Positions 1 through 5,434 are shown, counted from the stretch's first letter. The stretch is DNA of 5,759 bases from Chitinophagaceae bacterium (GCA_023251335.1 JAHEZA010000186.1:1-5759); one strand, 5' to 3'. The notes: generated from the sequence alone by a model not told the origin. Numbers and translations are program-made.

Positions 1-111
1 TAATGTTACATGTCTTTTATCCATGTTCATCGCAAGAAATAATAAAGCAGCTAAGGATAAATACATTACCCAGTAAATTAAGTGTATGAGTATAAGAGCA
101 GGCTTTTTCAT
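1..111 (-). CDS. N-terminal fragment of a membrane protein, possibly a LytS-type sensor kinase (cut by window edge)
   Basis: An ATG at 109-111 opens a minus-strand frame of 37 codons that stays open to the left edge, so only the amino terminus is visible. It reads MKKPALILIHLIYWVMYLSL, then AALLFLAMNMDKRHVTL. Two lysines are followed by a hydrophobic stretch of about 25 residues, which fits a first transmembrane helix with the amino terminus inside. The pattern of a short basic start followed by 'HLIYW' resembles the first helix of Bacteroidota LytS/YehU-type histidine kinases (His_kinase domain family PF06580), but 37 residues cannot prove this. The start directly follows an A-tract on the coding strand (T-tract at 111-120), typical of Bacteroidota leaders, and a well-matched promoter lies at 140-170. 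A membrane protein is fairly sure; the kinase identity is a guess. Confidence 0.6.
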   Translation of the reverse strand, partial: MKKPALILIHLIYWVMYLSLAALLFLAMNMDKRHVTL

Positions 112-139
112 TTTTTTTTTAATTAATTCAATAATGCCT

Positions 140-170
140 CAAATGTAGAATGGTCAGCAGTCTGTTACAA
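140..170 (-). promoter_or_regulatory. Bacteroidota-type promoter for the left-edge membrane gene
   Basis: On the minus strand TTG (168-170) is followed after 20 bases by TACATTTG (140-147), an exact match to the Bacteroidota -7 consensus TAnnTTTG with the usual -33 TTG spacing. Transcription would start near 130-135, giving a short AT-rich leader of about 20 bases before the ATG at 111. This separates the left-edge gene from the DUF922 gene upstream of it. Confidence 0.6.
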
Positions 171-243
171 TTATGTTATGCTAAATGGAAGATATTATCT
201 ACGAAATACGCATTAACTTCTGTCAAGCATTACTTGTGAGAAA

Positions 244-258
244 CTGCTTGTCCAGCAG
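244..258 (-). terminator. Weak terminator-like hairpin after the DUF922 gene
   Basis: CTGCT and AGCAG (minus strand) form a 5-bp stem with a 5-base loop, starting six bases past the DUF922 stop codon and followed by only TTTCTC. The position is right for a terminator, but the stem is short and the U-run poor, so this is a weak call. Confidence 0.25.
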
Positions 259-263
259 CAGCA

Positions 264-1106
264 TTATTTTGCATAACTGCTCAGGTCATTTAGTTCGGCA
301 CTCATCATTTCTGTCCACTCAATTTGTTTTTGTCGGTTAACCCCGTGATTTGTTTCCTTTTCGTATAATTCCTGTCGGTCTAAATACAAGGCATATACAT
401 CTTTAAATATAATATTTGCGTCGGCATTAAGATTAAGAACTGTCAGTTTCTTTTCTTCCAGTTTTTTTCTTAGCTGTCTTGTATAGACCTCACATAAATC
501 AAAATGTCCTTGTTCGTGTTCTAACAAATCTGCTTTGTCTTTCTGGTCTGGTCTCACCCAACTTAGATTGCAGGTAAAAGTATTTTTAGTAAATATTTTT
601 GCTTTAGTAAGAATTGTTACATAATTAGTCTGAAACCCAAAGCCACAATAGGTTTGTGCAGCCGTATTTGAATTTGAAATTATTTTCGGGCTTCCTTTGA
701 AATCTTCCCAGGTCAGTTTTCTGTTTGCTGTCCATTCAATTTCTTTTTCATGCTTTCGGAAATTTGGAACCCGGTAAATCTTCGCCGTAAGTCTTTCGCA
801 ACTGCTCCATCTGTCAGGCATCTTGTGTTCCGTAATTTTAATAACATTTGCCCCGTTTTGTCTTGCAAGTTGCTTCAGCCTATCAACAACTTCAAAATAT
901 GTACAGTTTGTTGAAAGTCCATTGTCACCTGACTTGATTGAGCCAATCTCAATGCCATCATTTATGAAATCATCCTGCTGTTGTAAAACCAAAACGAAAT
1001 CTGTGTCTGAAAGCGGCGTTTGTTTTGAAGTTATTGTCGAACCAATTTTTGGTGAGCATGAAAAAATTAACGTTGTCAGGAACGCGAAATGAAAGAGTGT
1101 TTTCAT
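264..1106 (-). CDS. DUF922-domain lipoprotein, putative zinc-dependent protease
   Basis: The 280-residue product starts with a lipoprotein signal: hydrophobic residues 4-15 and a lipobox-like IFSC with the cysteine at 17, so it is probably anchored in the envelope. Residues about 30-112 form a cysteine-containing domain often seen in Bacteroidota lipoproteins ('ARQNGANVIKI' near 81-91). From residue 124 it matches DUF922 (PF06037): EWTANRKLTWEDFKG at 124-138, a central strand region, LSWV near 181-184, and the catalytic-type motif LEHEQGHFD with H197-E198-x-x-H201 as likely zinc ligands and base. A helical tail contains 'ETNHG' near 251-255 and 'Q..W' near 261-264. Proteolysis is predicted from the HExxH motif and has not been shown for this protein; no substrate can be named. 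The ATG at 1104-1106 has an A-rich leader without a Shine-Dalgarno sequence, and the lipobox position supports this start. It is probably transcribed alone. Confidence 0.85.
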   Translation of the reverse strand: MKTLFHFAFLTTLIFSCSPKIGSTITSKQTPLSDTDFVLVLQQQDDFINDGIEIGSIKSGDNGLSTNCTYFEVVDRLKQLARQNGANVIKITEHKMPDRWSSCERLTAKIYRVPNFRKHEKEIEWTANRKLTWEDFKGSPKIISNSNTAAQTYCGFGFQTNYVTILTKAKIFTKNTFTCNLSWVRPDQKDKADLLEHEQGHFDLCEVYTRQLRKKLEEKKLTVLNLNADANIIFKDVYALYLDRQELYEKETNHGVNRQKQIEWTEMMSAELNDLSSYAK

Positions 1107-1257
1107 ATTTTAGTCTGTGTCTTTTTAAGGGCTGCGCAATCTAACAAAAAAATCAATTTCAACATCAACCGCCTGGCAGTATACTTTTTCAGTCTACCCG
1201 TAGGCAAGGTTTCTTTTCGGAAATGCAATTCTTAATATGCGCATTGTACACTAAGAT

Positions 1258-1317
1258 GCAGCAAAGCAATAAATTTTGCCGATTTTGAATTCGATGAATA
1301 TCACATCATGACTTGCT
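1258..1317 (+). repeat. Dispersed intergenic repeat, copy 1
   Basis: This 60-base element begins GCAGCAAAGCAATAAATTTT and ends CATCATGACTTGCT. The first 20 bases match copy 2 (2141) almost exactly; the right part matches copy 3 (2894), which ends CATCACGACTTGCT. It lies between the DUF1028 stop and the DUF922 start, 39 bases beyond the former and about 150 bases upstream of the latter. Confidence 0.65.
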
Positions 1318-1355
1318 ACTTGTTGCGGAAAGCGGCTGCGTGCATAAAGAACAAA

Positions 1356-2075
1356 CTACGGTGTCGTACCCACTTCGTGTTTTCTTTTCCATTTTTCAAA
1401 TTTTCTGCGTAGCATTTCAACAGCATTTTGTCCGCCTTTACCCTGGCCAAATATCTTTAAATTTATGTATGGTTTCTTATCGGTTGATTTGGCAACTATG
1501 ATAAATGCACTTGATGCTTTTTGCGTTCCGCACCTTTTGTCTCCGCCTGCTGTGGAACCTGCTTCTAAGGCGTTCATTAAAATTTCGGCAATGTTCAAAA
1601 ATTCATTTTGCCCTTTCTCCACAGCCTCCATAATTATTCTCAATTCATTATCGGATGTCAACGTGTTGCCTTGTACAGACACGCCACTTTTTGTCAACGC
1701 GCCTTTAAATTGAGTTGCAGAATCTCCTGTGTATGTACCGGGATTATCCTTATACCTAAAGGTTACAACAGCATACTGCTGTCTTTCAGGATCGAAGTCG
1801 GGATTTCTTAAGGCTTGAATAATTTGCTCCGGTGTTGATTCAGCGAGTATCATTTCTATCCCCTTTTTTCTTGCTTCGTTATTGCTCATTGCCTGAACAA
1901 TGATGGCGCCCATACCAGGGATAATCTCTCCGATTCCATAGCAGTTGTAAGTGCAAGACGCTCCGGCAATTCCTATTTCGTGCGTTTTCGGATCAATCAT
2001 AATTATAGACCAGGTTGCAAAAGCCTTAATAGAAAAGATCATGAAAATGATCAATGCCAAAATTATTTTTTTCAT
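1356..2075 (-). CDS. Secreted DUF1028 family protein (Ntn-hydrolase-like fold)
   Basis: The 239-residue product matches DUF1028 (PF06267) over nearly its whole length. Residues 1-20 are a signal peptide (KK, hydrophobic 4-16, AFA at 18-20). Cleavage after A20 would leave T21-WSIIMIDP, the standard start of the DUF1028 core, where members usually begin T-F-S-I-V. Further family landmarks are EIGIAGAS (33-40), IIPGMGAIIVQ (51-61), the ERQQYAVV block (97-104), YTGD (115-118), VQGNTLT (134-140), and LEAGSTAGGDKR (170-181), followed by the closing strand AFIIVA. The fold belongs to the Ntn-hydrolase group, so an N-terminal threonine nucleophile is plausible, but the substrate is unknown. Cysteines 41 and 45 sit next to the first strand and C182 in the GGDKRCGTQ loop; these are not typical and could matter for folding outside the cytoplasm. 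The charged tail 223-233 (RRKFEKWKRKH) extends past the core. The start at 2075 is fixed by the signal peptide. Confidence 0.88.
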   Translation of the reverse strand: MKKIILALIIFMIFSIKAFATWSIIMIDPKTHEIGIAGASCTYNCYGIGEIIPGMGAIIVQAMSNNEARKKGIEMILAESTPEQIIQALRNPDFDPERQQYAVVTFRYKDNPGTYTGDSATQFKGALTKSGVSVQGNTLTSDNELRIIMEAVEKGQNEFLNIAEILMNALEAGSTAGGDKRCGTQKASSAFIIVAKSTDKKPYINLKIFGQGKGGQNAVEMLRRKFEKWKRKHEVGTTP

Positions 2076-2140
2076 GTTTTGCTTTTATGATTCGTCGCAT
2101 GACTGATAAGGAAGTGCTACCTCTTTCCTGTTTTAAAAAT

Positions 2141-2204
2141 ACAGCAAAGCAATAAATTTTACGGATTTTTATTTTGATGAATGACAACATCAGGAGCGGA
2201 AGCT
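2141..2204 (+). repeat. Dispersed intergenic repeat, copy 2
   Basis: This copy begins ACAGCAAAGCAATAAATTTT and contains GATTTTTATTTTGATGAATG. It lines up with copy 1 over the first 43 bases and more loosely to GGAAGCT. It lies 66 bases upstream of the DUF1028 start. About 20 bases further on, ACCTGTTGCG (2227-2236) matches ACTTGTTGCG just after copy 1 (1318-1327), so the similarity may extend beyond the core. Confidence 0.65.
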
Positions 2205-2317
2205 AAAGAATAATTATGGCCGCATTACCTGTTGCGAGGCCGCTACCAATACACCAACGTCGTTGTGCGTTTGCTGCATCTGTGCCTGGGTGACGAATTC
2301 AGTAAATAAATGATGCA

Positions 2318-2724
2318 TTACCTTTTCAAAGAAACAGTTCTTCCGAAAACTCCGCCCGGCGTGATAAGATTTCCTGAACTGATAATTAGAGAATGCGTTG
2401 AAGAAGATTTAATTTTTCCTGTCCCTACTCCACCTCCATAACCAAAATCTGAAATCATAACAGAGCCTGAACTTACGGTGTAACTTAAAGATCCAACATT
2501 GAATTCTCTCTGGAATATATGTGTCCATCAGAAGCAAAATTGAAATAGTCACCCGGTTGCCCGGAATAGATCACACTATGATTGTTACTGCCTATTCCTG
2601 CATAAGTGGAATCTCTTTGGATATTCCATTTTCCAATAATAGATTCAGGTTCAACTTTTTTGCAAGAGGAGAAAAAAATAAAAAAAACAACAAATACATA
2701 CAATAAATTTAATAACGATTTCAT
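2318..2724 (-). pseudogene. Small lipocalin-like lipoprotein, reading frame broken by a one-base shift
   Basis: Two minus-strand frames together make one sensible protein of about 135 residues. Frame 1 starts at ATG 2722-2724 with the lipoprotein signal MKSLLNLLYVFVVFFIFFSSC (Cys 21), then EPESIIGKWNI, the opening strand seen in small Bacteroidota lipocalin-like lipoproteins, and FNFASDGHIYSRENSMLDL, before TAA at 2485-2487. Stepping back one base at CTTT (2487-2490) continues as LSYTVSSGSVMISDF and on through 56 residues to TAA at 2318-2320, ending RTVSLKR. The second part supplies the alternating beta strands missing from the first. The cause may be a one-base deletion, a sequencing error or programmed slippage; no classical slippery heptamer is seen. 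An upstream in-frame ATG at 2769 would put 15 polar residues before the signal peptide, so 2724 is preferred. Function unknown; family assignment is by pattern only. Confidence 0.72.
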
Positions 2725-2893
2725 AATAGATTTTTTCAGTAGACAGTTTGAATGTTTGAAACGTTGCATTAATTCCGTAAAATAATTATAATAGTTTTTT
2801 GTTGGGTCCTCACTATTTTTTGATCAGCTGAAATCTTAATTCACTCATTCTTTATCGACTTCCAACACGATCTAAAATTGTAGTAAAGCAAAT

Positions 2894-2951
2894 GCAGTAG
2901 AGCAATAAATATTGGAATTTCTATTGTGATAATATTTCATCACGACTTGCT
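2894..2951 (+). repeat. Dispersed intergenic repeat, copy 3
   Basis: The element begins GCAGTAGAGCAATAAATATT and ends CATCACGACTTGCT, matching copy 1 at both ends with a more diverged middle. Just before it, AGTAAAGCAA (2882-2891) repeats the start motif, suggesting a partial local duplication. Confidence 0.6.
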
Positions 2952-2970
2952 TTGTAAGATGAGAAACGAA

Positions 2971-2986
2971 TATGTTCAAGAACATA
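2971..2986. promoter_or_regulatory. Perfect dyad TATGTTC-AA-GAACATA, possible operator
   Basis: Seven-base arms are perfectly inverted around two bases. There is no U-run beside it on either strand, so it does not look like a terminator. It lies about 250 bases upstream of the lipoprotein start, far for a simple operator. A protein-binding site is only a possibility. Confidence 0.25.
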
Positions 2987-3057
2987 CTGTGACTTTATTC
3001 CAACTGGGGCTTGGCTTTGTAAGTGGCTGCTGTTAGGGCTTTTCGGATATTGTGGCC

Positions 3058-3086
3058 ATAAAAAAAGTCCCGGTTTACCAGGACTT
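3058..3086 (-). terminator. Rho-independent terminator of the histone-like gene
   Basis: On the minus strand AAGTCCTGG, loop TAAA and CCGGGACTT form a 9-bp stem (3065-3073 with 3078-3086, one T-G pair), followed by a run of T residues (3060-3066, overlapping the stem foot). It begins 28 bases past the stop codon at 3114. This is the clearest terminator in the window and indicates that the histone-like gene ends a transcription unit. Confidence 0.85.
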
Positions 3087-3113
3087 ATCAGCTTTTAGTT
3101 AGTTAAAGAAAAA

Positions 3114-3344
3114 CTATGCTTTCTTAGCTGCTATAGCTTTTTTAACTACAGCCCTGCGAACTGCTTTTTTAACTACAGCTCTTCTAATAGCTTTTTTAAC
3201 TGCAGCTCTTTTAACTGCTTTTTTAACTACAGCTCTTTTAACAGCTTTTTTAACTGCAGCTCTTTTAACTGCTTTTTTAACTACTGCTCTTTTAATTGCT
3301 TTTTTTGCTACTGCTTTTTTTACAGCCGCTTTTGCCGTTGCCAT
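3114..3344 (-). CDS. Histone H1-like Lys/Ala-rich DNA-binding protein
   Basis: The 76-residue product consists only of M, A, T, K, V, I and R: 31 residues (23 K, 8 R) are basic, and there are no acidic, aromatic or cysteine residues. From about residue 15 to 70 it repeats a 9-residue unit of the type VKKAVKRAA, varying to VKKAIRRAV toward the carboxy end, between short MATAKAAVKK and IAAKKA ends. Such composition is typical of bacterial histone H1-like proteins (compare chlamydial Hc2 and the AlgP tail) that bind DNA or RNA through charge and compact the nucleoid. Specific function is inferred from composition only. Because the repeat is perfect in frame it is clearly coding. The start at ATG 3342-3344 has the AT-rich leader TTAAATTCTAAAAAC. 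It has a promoter candidate at 3386-3416 and a strong terminator at 3058-3086, so it is probably a single-gene unit. Confidence 0.82.
   Translation of the reverse strand: MATAKAAVKKAVAKKAIKRAVVKKAVKRAAVKKAVKRAVVKKAVKRAAVKKAIRRAVVKKAVRRAVVKKAIAAKKA
3136..3318 (-). repeat. 27-base in-frame tandem repeat, six full copies plus a partial one
   Basis: Full copies begin at 3136, 3163, 3190, 3217, 3244 and 3271, each starting GCTTTTTTAACT on the plus strand; a degraded seventh runs from 3298. Copies 3 and 5 are identical over all 27 bases, while copies 2 and 4 share a different variant (ACTACAGCT instead of ACTGCAGCT), so a 54-base unit overlies the 27-base one. It encodes the 9-residue basic repeats. 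Confidence 0.9.
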
Positions 3345-3373
3345 GTTTTTAGAATTTAATGGTTAGTAAAAAA

Positions 3374-3568
3374 TTAATTACCGCATAAAAGTATAAACAA
3401 TTTTCCATACGCAAAATTTTTTTTATGCGTTTCGTCGAGCTTAACGACAGAAACAAAGTTTTTATTGTTTCTGCCTTTCTTAAATTCTATTGCGCTAGCG
3501 CCTGCGTTTTTCTTTTTGTATCTGTGATCCTGTTTTAATTTGGAAATTGCAAATTCAAAACCATGCAT
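3374..3568 (-). CDS. Uncertain small basic ORF, 64 codons
   Basis: I do not recognise this product. It reads MHGFEFAISKLKQDHRYKKK, then a lysine- and asparagine-rich middle and the hydrophobic end KLFILLCGN. There is no signal peptide or membrane helix. Codon use looks ordinary for the window, which is mild support for coding. Against it, the best promoter candidate for the histone-like gene (3386-3416) lies inside its last codons, and the start shows no clear leader. It ends 29 bases upstream of the histone-like ATG, so the two could also be co-transcribed. It may be a real small basic protein, a remnant, or chance. Confidence 0.33.
   Translation of the reverse strand: MHGFEFAISKLKQDHRYKKKNAGASAIEFKKGRNNKNFVSVVKLDETHKKNFAYGKLFILLCGN
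3386..3416 (-). promoter_or_regulatory. Candidate promoter of the histone-like gene
   Basis: On the minus strand TTTTG (3412-3416) is followed after 18 bases by TACTTTTA (3386-3393), one base off the Bacteroidota -7 consensus TAnnTTTG. Transcription would start near 3380, about 35 bases before the ATG. An inverted repeat ACGCA/TGCGT (3409-3413 and 3426-3430) overlaps the -33 element and could be a regulator site. Confidence 0.4.
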
Positions 3569-3872
3569 TCTGTTTTCATTTATGCATGACAGTTACCATA
3601 AGGTGTATAAGCAAAATTTAGTAGGCTTGTGTTTTTGTGAAAGCCTTTGGTAGTGCGAATATTAACCTGATTTTATTTTTTCCCCCATACAGAAATTTTA
3701 ATTAATTAAAACTTTATTGTTTTCGCCCGGTCATTAAAAATAAAGCAAACTAAATGCGGTGGGGTAATCAGTGTCGGCACGGGCGAATAATTTTCCTGAT
3801 TTTTATGAAAGTATTTTTCGTCAATTTTTGGTGCCTTAATAAATGTTAAAAAAATAACGCACTGATATTTTC
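3569..3872. other. Intergenic region downstream of the DUF4846 gene
   Basis: No gene is supported here. It contains the inverted repeat CATGCAT/ATGCATG (3562-3568 and 3582-3588), a 16-base perfect palindrome TTTTAATTAATTAAAA at 3696-3711, and near 3738-3815 a stretch (TAAAGCAAACTAAAT, later AATAATTTTCCTGATTTTTA) that weakly resembles the dispersed repeat. No hairpin with a U-run was found after the DUF4846 stop. Confidence 0.4.
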
Positions 3873-4658
3873 TTATTCAAAACTTTTCAATTCATAATCT
3901 ATAAACTTGCAACTTGAAGTGGTGATGGTTCCTGTATGCAAATGATACCAGGGATTTATTTCGGGTTCACTAAGATTGCTCAACACATAGATGGACTGTG
4001 CCGGGGAATACCCTTCAGCCAGTTTGAAAACTTTTTCGCCATCACCATCCGTTGCTTCATCAATAATAATAAAGCAATGGCCGGGACTGCCGGGATGAAT
4101 GACAACAGTGCCTGCTGCAAATTCATTTGTTTTTTTTAATTCTTTTGCCAGCGAAATGGTGCTTGCGTAATTGTAAACCACATCAAGATAGCTGCGCAGG
4201 CTTTTGTGGGTGTAAGGCGATGGCGAAGCCTTGATGAGTTTTATGTCATTGCCTGAGGACACCACTTTTATGCCATCACAATATTGATCCCATTTGTATA
4301 AAAGACCGTTTACAAAATGAAATCCGATTTCATGATAACGTTGTTGTTGAAATAAATATTCAGCACGCAACCTCATTAATGCATCGGCGCATTGCTGCAG
4401 GTCTTTTGTGCCCACATCATAATTAATGATGGCTGTATGCTTTTGCTGGTAAGGAACCGGGTCGCCCCTGTAATCAAGTATCGGCGCGTCTATTATTGGA
4501 AGATGCTGAAGGAAATAAGGCCAGCTTTTTTCATCTTGTTGTTTTGCTGAAACGATTTGATATTTTTTTGCAGGAGCAATTTTTTTGTTAGTAATACCTG
4601 CATCAGAAATCCGATTGCATGAAAAGAGACAAACACTGCAAAGGATAATAAGTTTCAT
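3873..4658 (-). CDS. DUF4846 family lipoprotein
   Basis: The 261-residue product has a short lipoprotein signal (MKLIILCSVCLFSC, lipid cysteine at 14) and then matches DUF4846 (PF16138), a family common in Bacteroidota with no known function. Landmarks: SWPYFLQHLPIIDAPILDY (45-63) with YRGDPVPYQ (63-71); INYDVGTKDLQQCADALMRL (78-97) with RAEYLF after it; HFVNGL (114-119); the YNYASTISLAKEL segment (162-174); GTVVIHPGSPGHCFIIIDEA (183-202); and KLAEGYSPAQSIYVLSN (212-228). The PGSPGH block, where many relatives have alanine after the histidine and this protein has C195, and the conserved DLQQCADA segment are the likely functional core. A catalytic role is not established. It is probably periplasmic-facing at the envelope. 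Length is close to that of the family once the signal is removed. The upstream gap is 367 bases to the divergent TMEM220 gene, so it has its own promoter, which I could not pinpoint. Confidence 0.88.
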   Translation of the reverse strand: MKLIILCSVCLFSCNRISDAGITNKKIAPAKKYQIVSAKQQDEKSWPYFLQHLPIIDAPILDYRGDPVPYQQKHTAIINYDVGTKDLQQCADALMRLRAEYLFQQQRYHEIGFHFVNGLLYKWDQYCDGIKVVSSGNDIKLIKASPSPYTHKSLRSYLDVVYNYASTISLAKELKKTNEFAAGTVVIHPGSPGHCFIIIDEATDGDGEKVFKLAEGYSPAQSIYVLSNLSEPEINPWYHLHTGTITTSSCKFIDYELKSFE

Positions 4659-4827
4659 ATAAATTTTTAAATGAGATGAAATACATTTCTGTTTCCATAA
4701 AAATTTGCTCTTTTAATTTTTATGATACGGTGTTTTGAAGATTATAAATATTCTTCGTCAGATTTTATGAAACGGGAATAATAGATTTCCCCCTTCTTAT
4801 TCATTTAATGTTTCTTAAATTCCGGAT

Positions 4828-4868
4828 CGCTGTTAGCGGGGGCGCTAACGGCGGGAGTAATTATTCCC
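4828..4868. other. GC-rich hairpin and adjoining palindrome
   Basis: GTTAGCG (4832-4838) and CGCTAAC (4843-4849) are perfectly inverted around GGGG; three more G-C pairs and a T-G pair extend the stem to 11 bp (4828-4853). The abutting GGGAGTAATTATTCCC (4853-4868) is a near-perfect palindrome. There is no U-run, so a simple terminator is unlikely. The local GC content stands out from the AT-rich surroundings. Confidence 0.5.
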
Positions 4869-4870
4869 AC

Positions 4871-4910
4871 GCAGTAAAGCAACAAATGTTGAAGATTTTT
4901 ATTTGATATT
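4871..4910 (+). repeat. Dispersed intergenic repeat, copy 4 (short)
   Basis: It begins GCAGTAAAGCAACAAATGTT and continues GATTTTTATTTGAT, matching copies 1 and 2 over about 40 bases and then diverging. Orientation is the same as in the other copies. It sits 116 bases upstream of the TMEM220 start and immediately after the palindrome at 4853-4868. Confidence 0.55.
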
Positions 4911-5025
4911 TTTTCTTAACCGATTGTAAAAGCGGACGCGATAATTTTTCCTGGTCAGGGTAATGCAATTTGCATAAAAGATAAAAGTATTGCCCGATTT
5001 AATTATATTGCCTCAAAATTGTTCT

Positions 5026-5412
5026 ATGAGAATATTTAATATCGCTTTCATTTTTATTTTTATCTTTTTTGCTGCGTTGCAATACAACGATCCGGATCCT
5101 TATGTGTGGATGCCCATTTATCTTTATGCGGCATTCTTATGTTACAGGGCGTTGCAACACCGTTACTCCAAACCGCTCTATATTATAGGACTTGTTGTAT
5201 ACGTCGGTTATGGAGTTGGGCTGTTCTTTGATAAGGTAGGTGTGCTGGACTGGATGAAAGAACATCATTCTGAAAGCCTGGTACAAAGCATGGAGGCATC
5301 AAAACCATGGATTGAAGAAACGAGGGAATTTTTTGGCCTTGTGATTGTAATTGTTGTTTTGCTGATAAATATGTTTGTGGGGTTTAAAAAAAATAAGGTC
5401 GCAAACCTTTGA
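5026..5412 (+). CDS. TMEM220-family transmembrane protein
   Basis: The 128-residue product has four predicted transmembrane helices, about residues 3-19, 28-43, 50-68 and 102-120. The family signature is ALQYNDPDPYVWMPIYLYAA (17-36), with NDPDP at 21-25 between helices 1 and 2; this block defines TMEM220-like proteins in bacteria and animals, whose biochemical role is unknown. A hydrophilic segment with DWMKEHH (75-81) and PWIEETREFFG (94-104) links helices 3 and 4, and the protein ends in a basic tail (KKNK). The ATG at 5026 is preferred over an in-frame ATG at 4990, because the latter would add 12 atypical residues before the first helix while the family normally starts right at it. It is the only plus-strand gene in the window, divergent from DUF4846 and convergent with the GNAT gene. 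Confidence 0.87.
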   Translation: MRIFNIAFIFIFIFFAALQYNDPDPYVWMPIYLYAAFLCYRALQHRYSKPLYIIGLVVYVGYGVGLFFDKVGVLDWMKEHHSESLVQSMEASKPWIEETREFFGLVIVIVVLLINMFVGFKKNKVANL

Positions 5413-5434
5413 TGAATTGAAGCCAATCGCAAAA

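Larger units (their letters stand above)
2725..3064. other. Long intergenic region between the broken lipoprotein and the histone-like gene
   Basis: I see no convincing gene here. It holds the leader of the lipoprotein gene on its left, repeat copy 3 at 2894-2951, a perfect dyad at 2971-2986, and at its right edge the end of the histone-like gene's terminator. No good TAnnTTTG promoter was found for the lipoprotein gene. Confidence 0.5.
4659..5025. promoter_or_regulatory. Divergent intergenic region between the DUF4846 and TMEM220 genes
   Basis: This 367-base gap must carry promoters for both flanking genes. It contains a strong hairpin at 4828-4853, a palindrome at 4853-4868, repeat copy 4 at 4871-4910 and a dyad ATGCAA-T-TTGCAT at 4963-4975. 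None of the visible hexamers is a convincing TAnnTTTG promoter. No coding frame is supported. Confidence 0.45.

Noticed and set aside
111..120. T-tract as a terminator
   Set aside because: No hairpin precedes it on either strand; on the minus strand it is the A-rich leader directly before the ATG of the left-edge gene.
823..1092. Plus-strand open frame of 89 codons
   Set aside because: It lies opposite the DUF922 gene, which has a signal peptide and clear family motifs; the plus frame shows no recognisable feature. The same holds for plus frames opposite the DUF1028, lipoprotein and DUF4846 genes.
2725..2769. Upstream ATG (2769) as start of the small lipoprotein
   Set aside because: It would put 15 polar residues ahead of a complete lipoprotein signal peptide; the ATG at 2722-2724 places the lipid cysteine at a normal position.
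3136..3318. Regular repeats that could suggest a CRISPR array
   Set aside because: The 27-base units are directly adjacent with no spacers and are in frame with a lysine-rich protein, so they are coding tandem repeats.
3696..3711. Palindrome TTTTAATTAATTAAAA as terminator or operator
   Set aside because: It is made only of A and T in an AT-rich gap, 160 bases past the DUF4846 stop, and such palindromes arise easily by chance.
1258..4910. Integron-type attC sites forming a gene-cassette array
   Set aside because: Single genes separated by repeats made this worth testing, but the dyads do not fit the GTTRRRY and RYYYAAC core sites, no integrase is present, and the repeat cores lack the long imperfect fold of attC.
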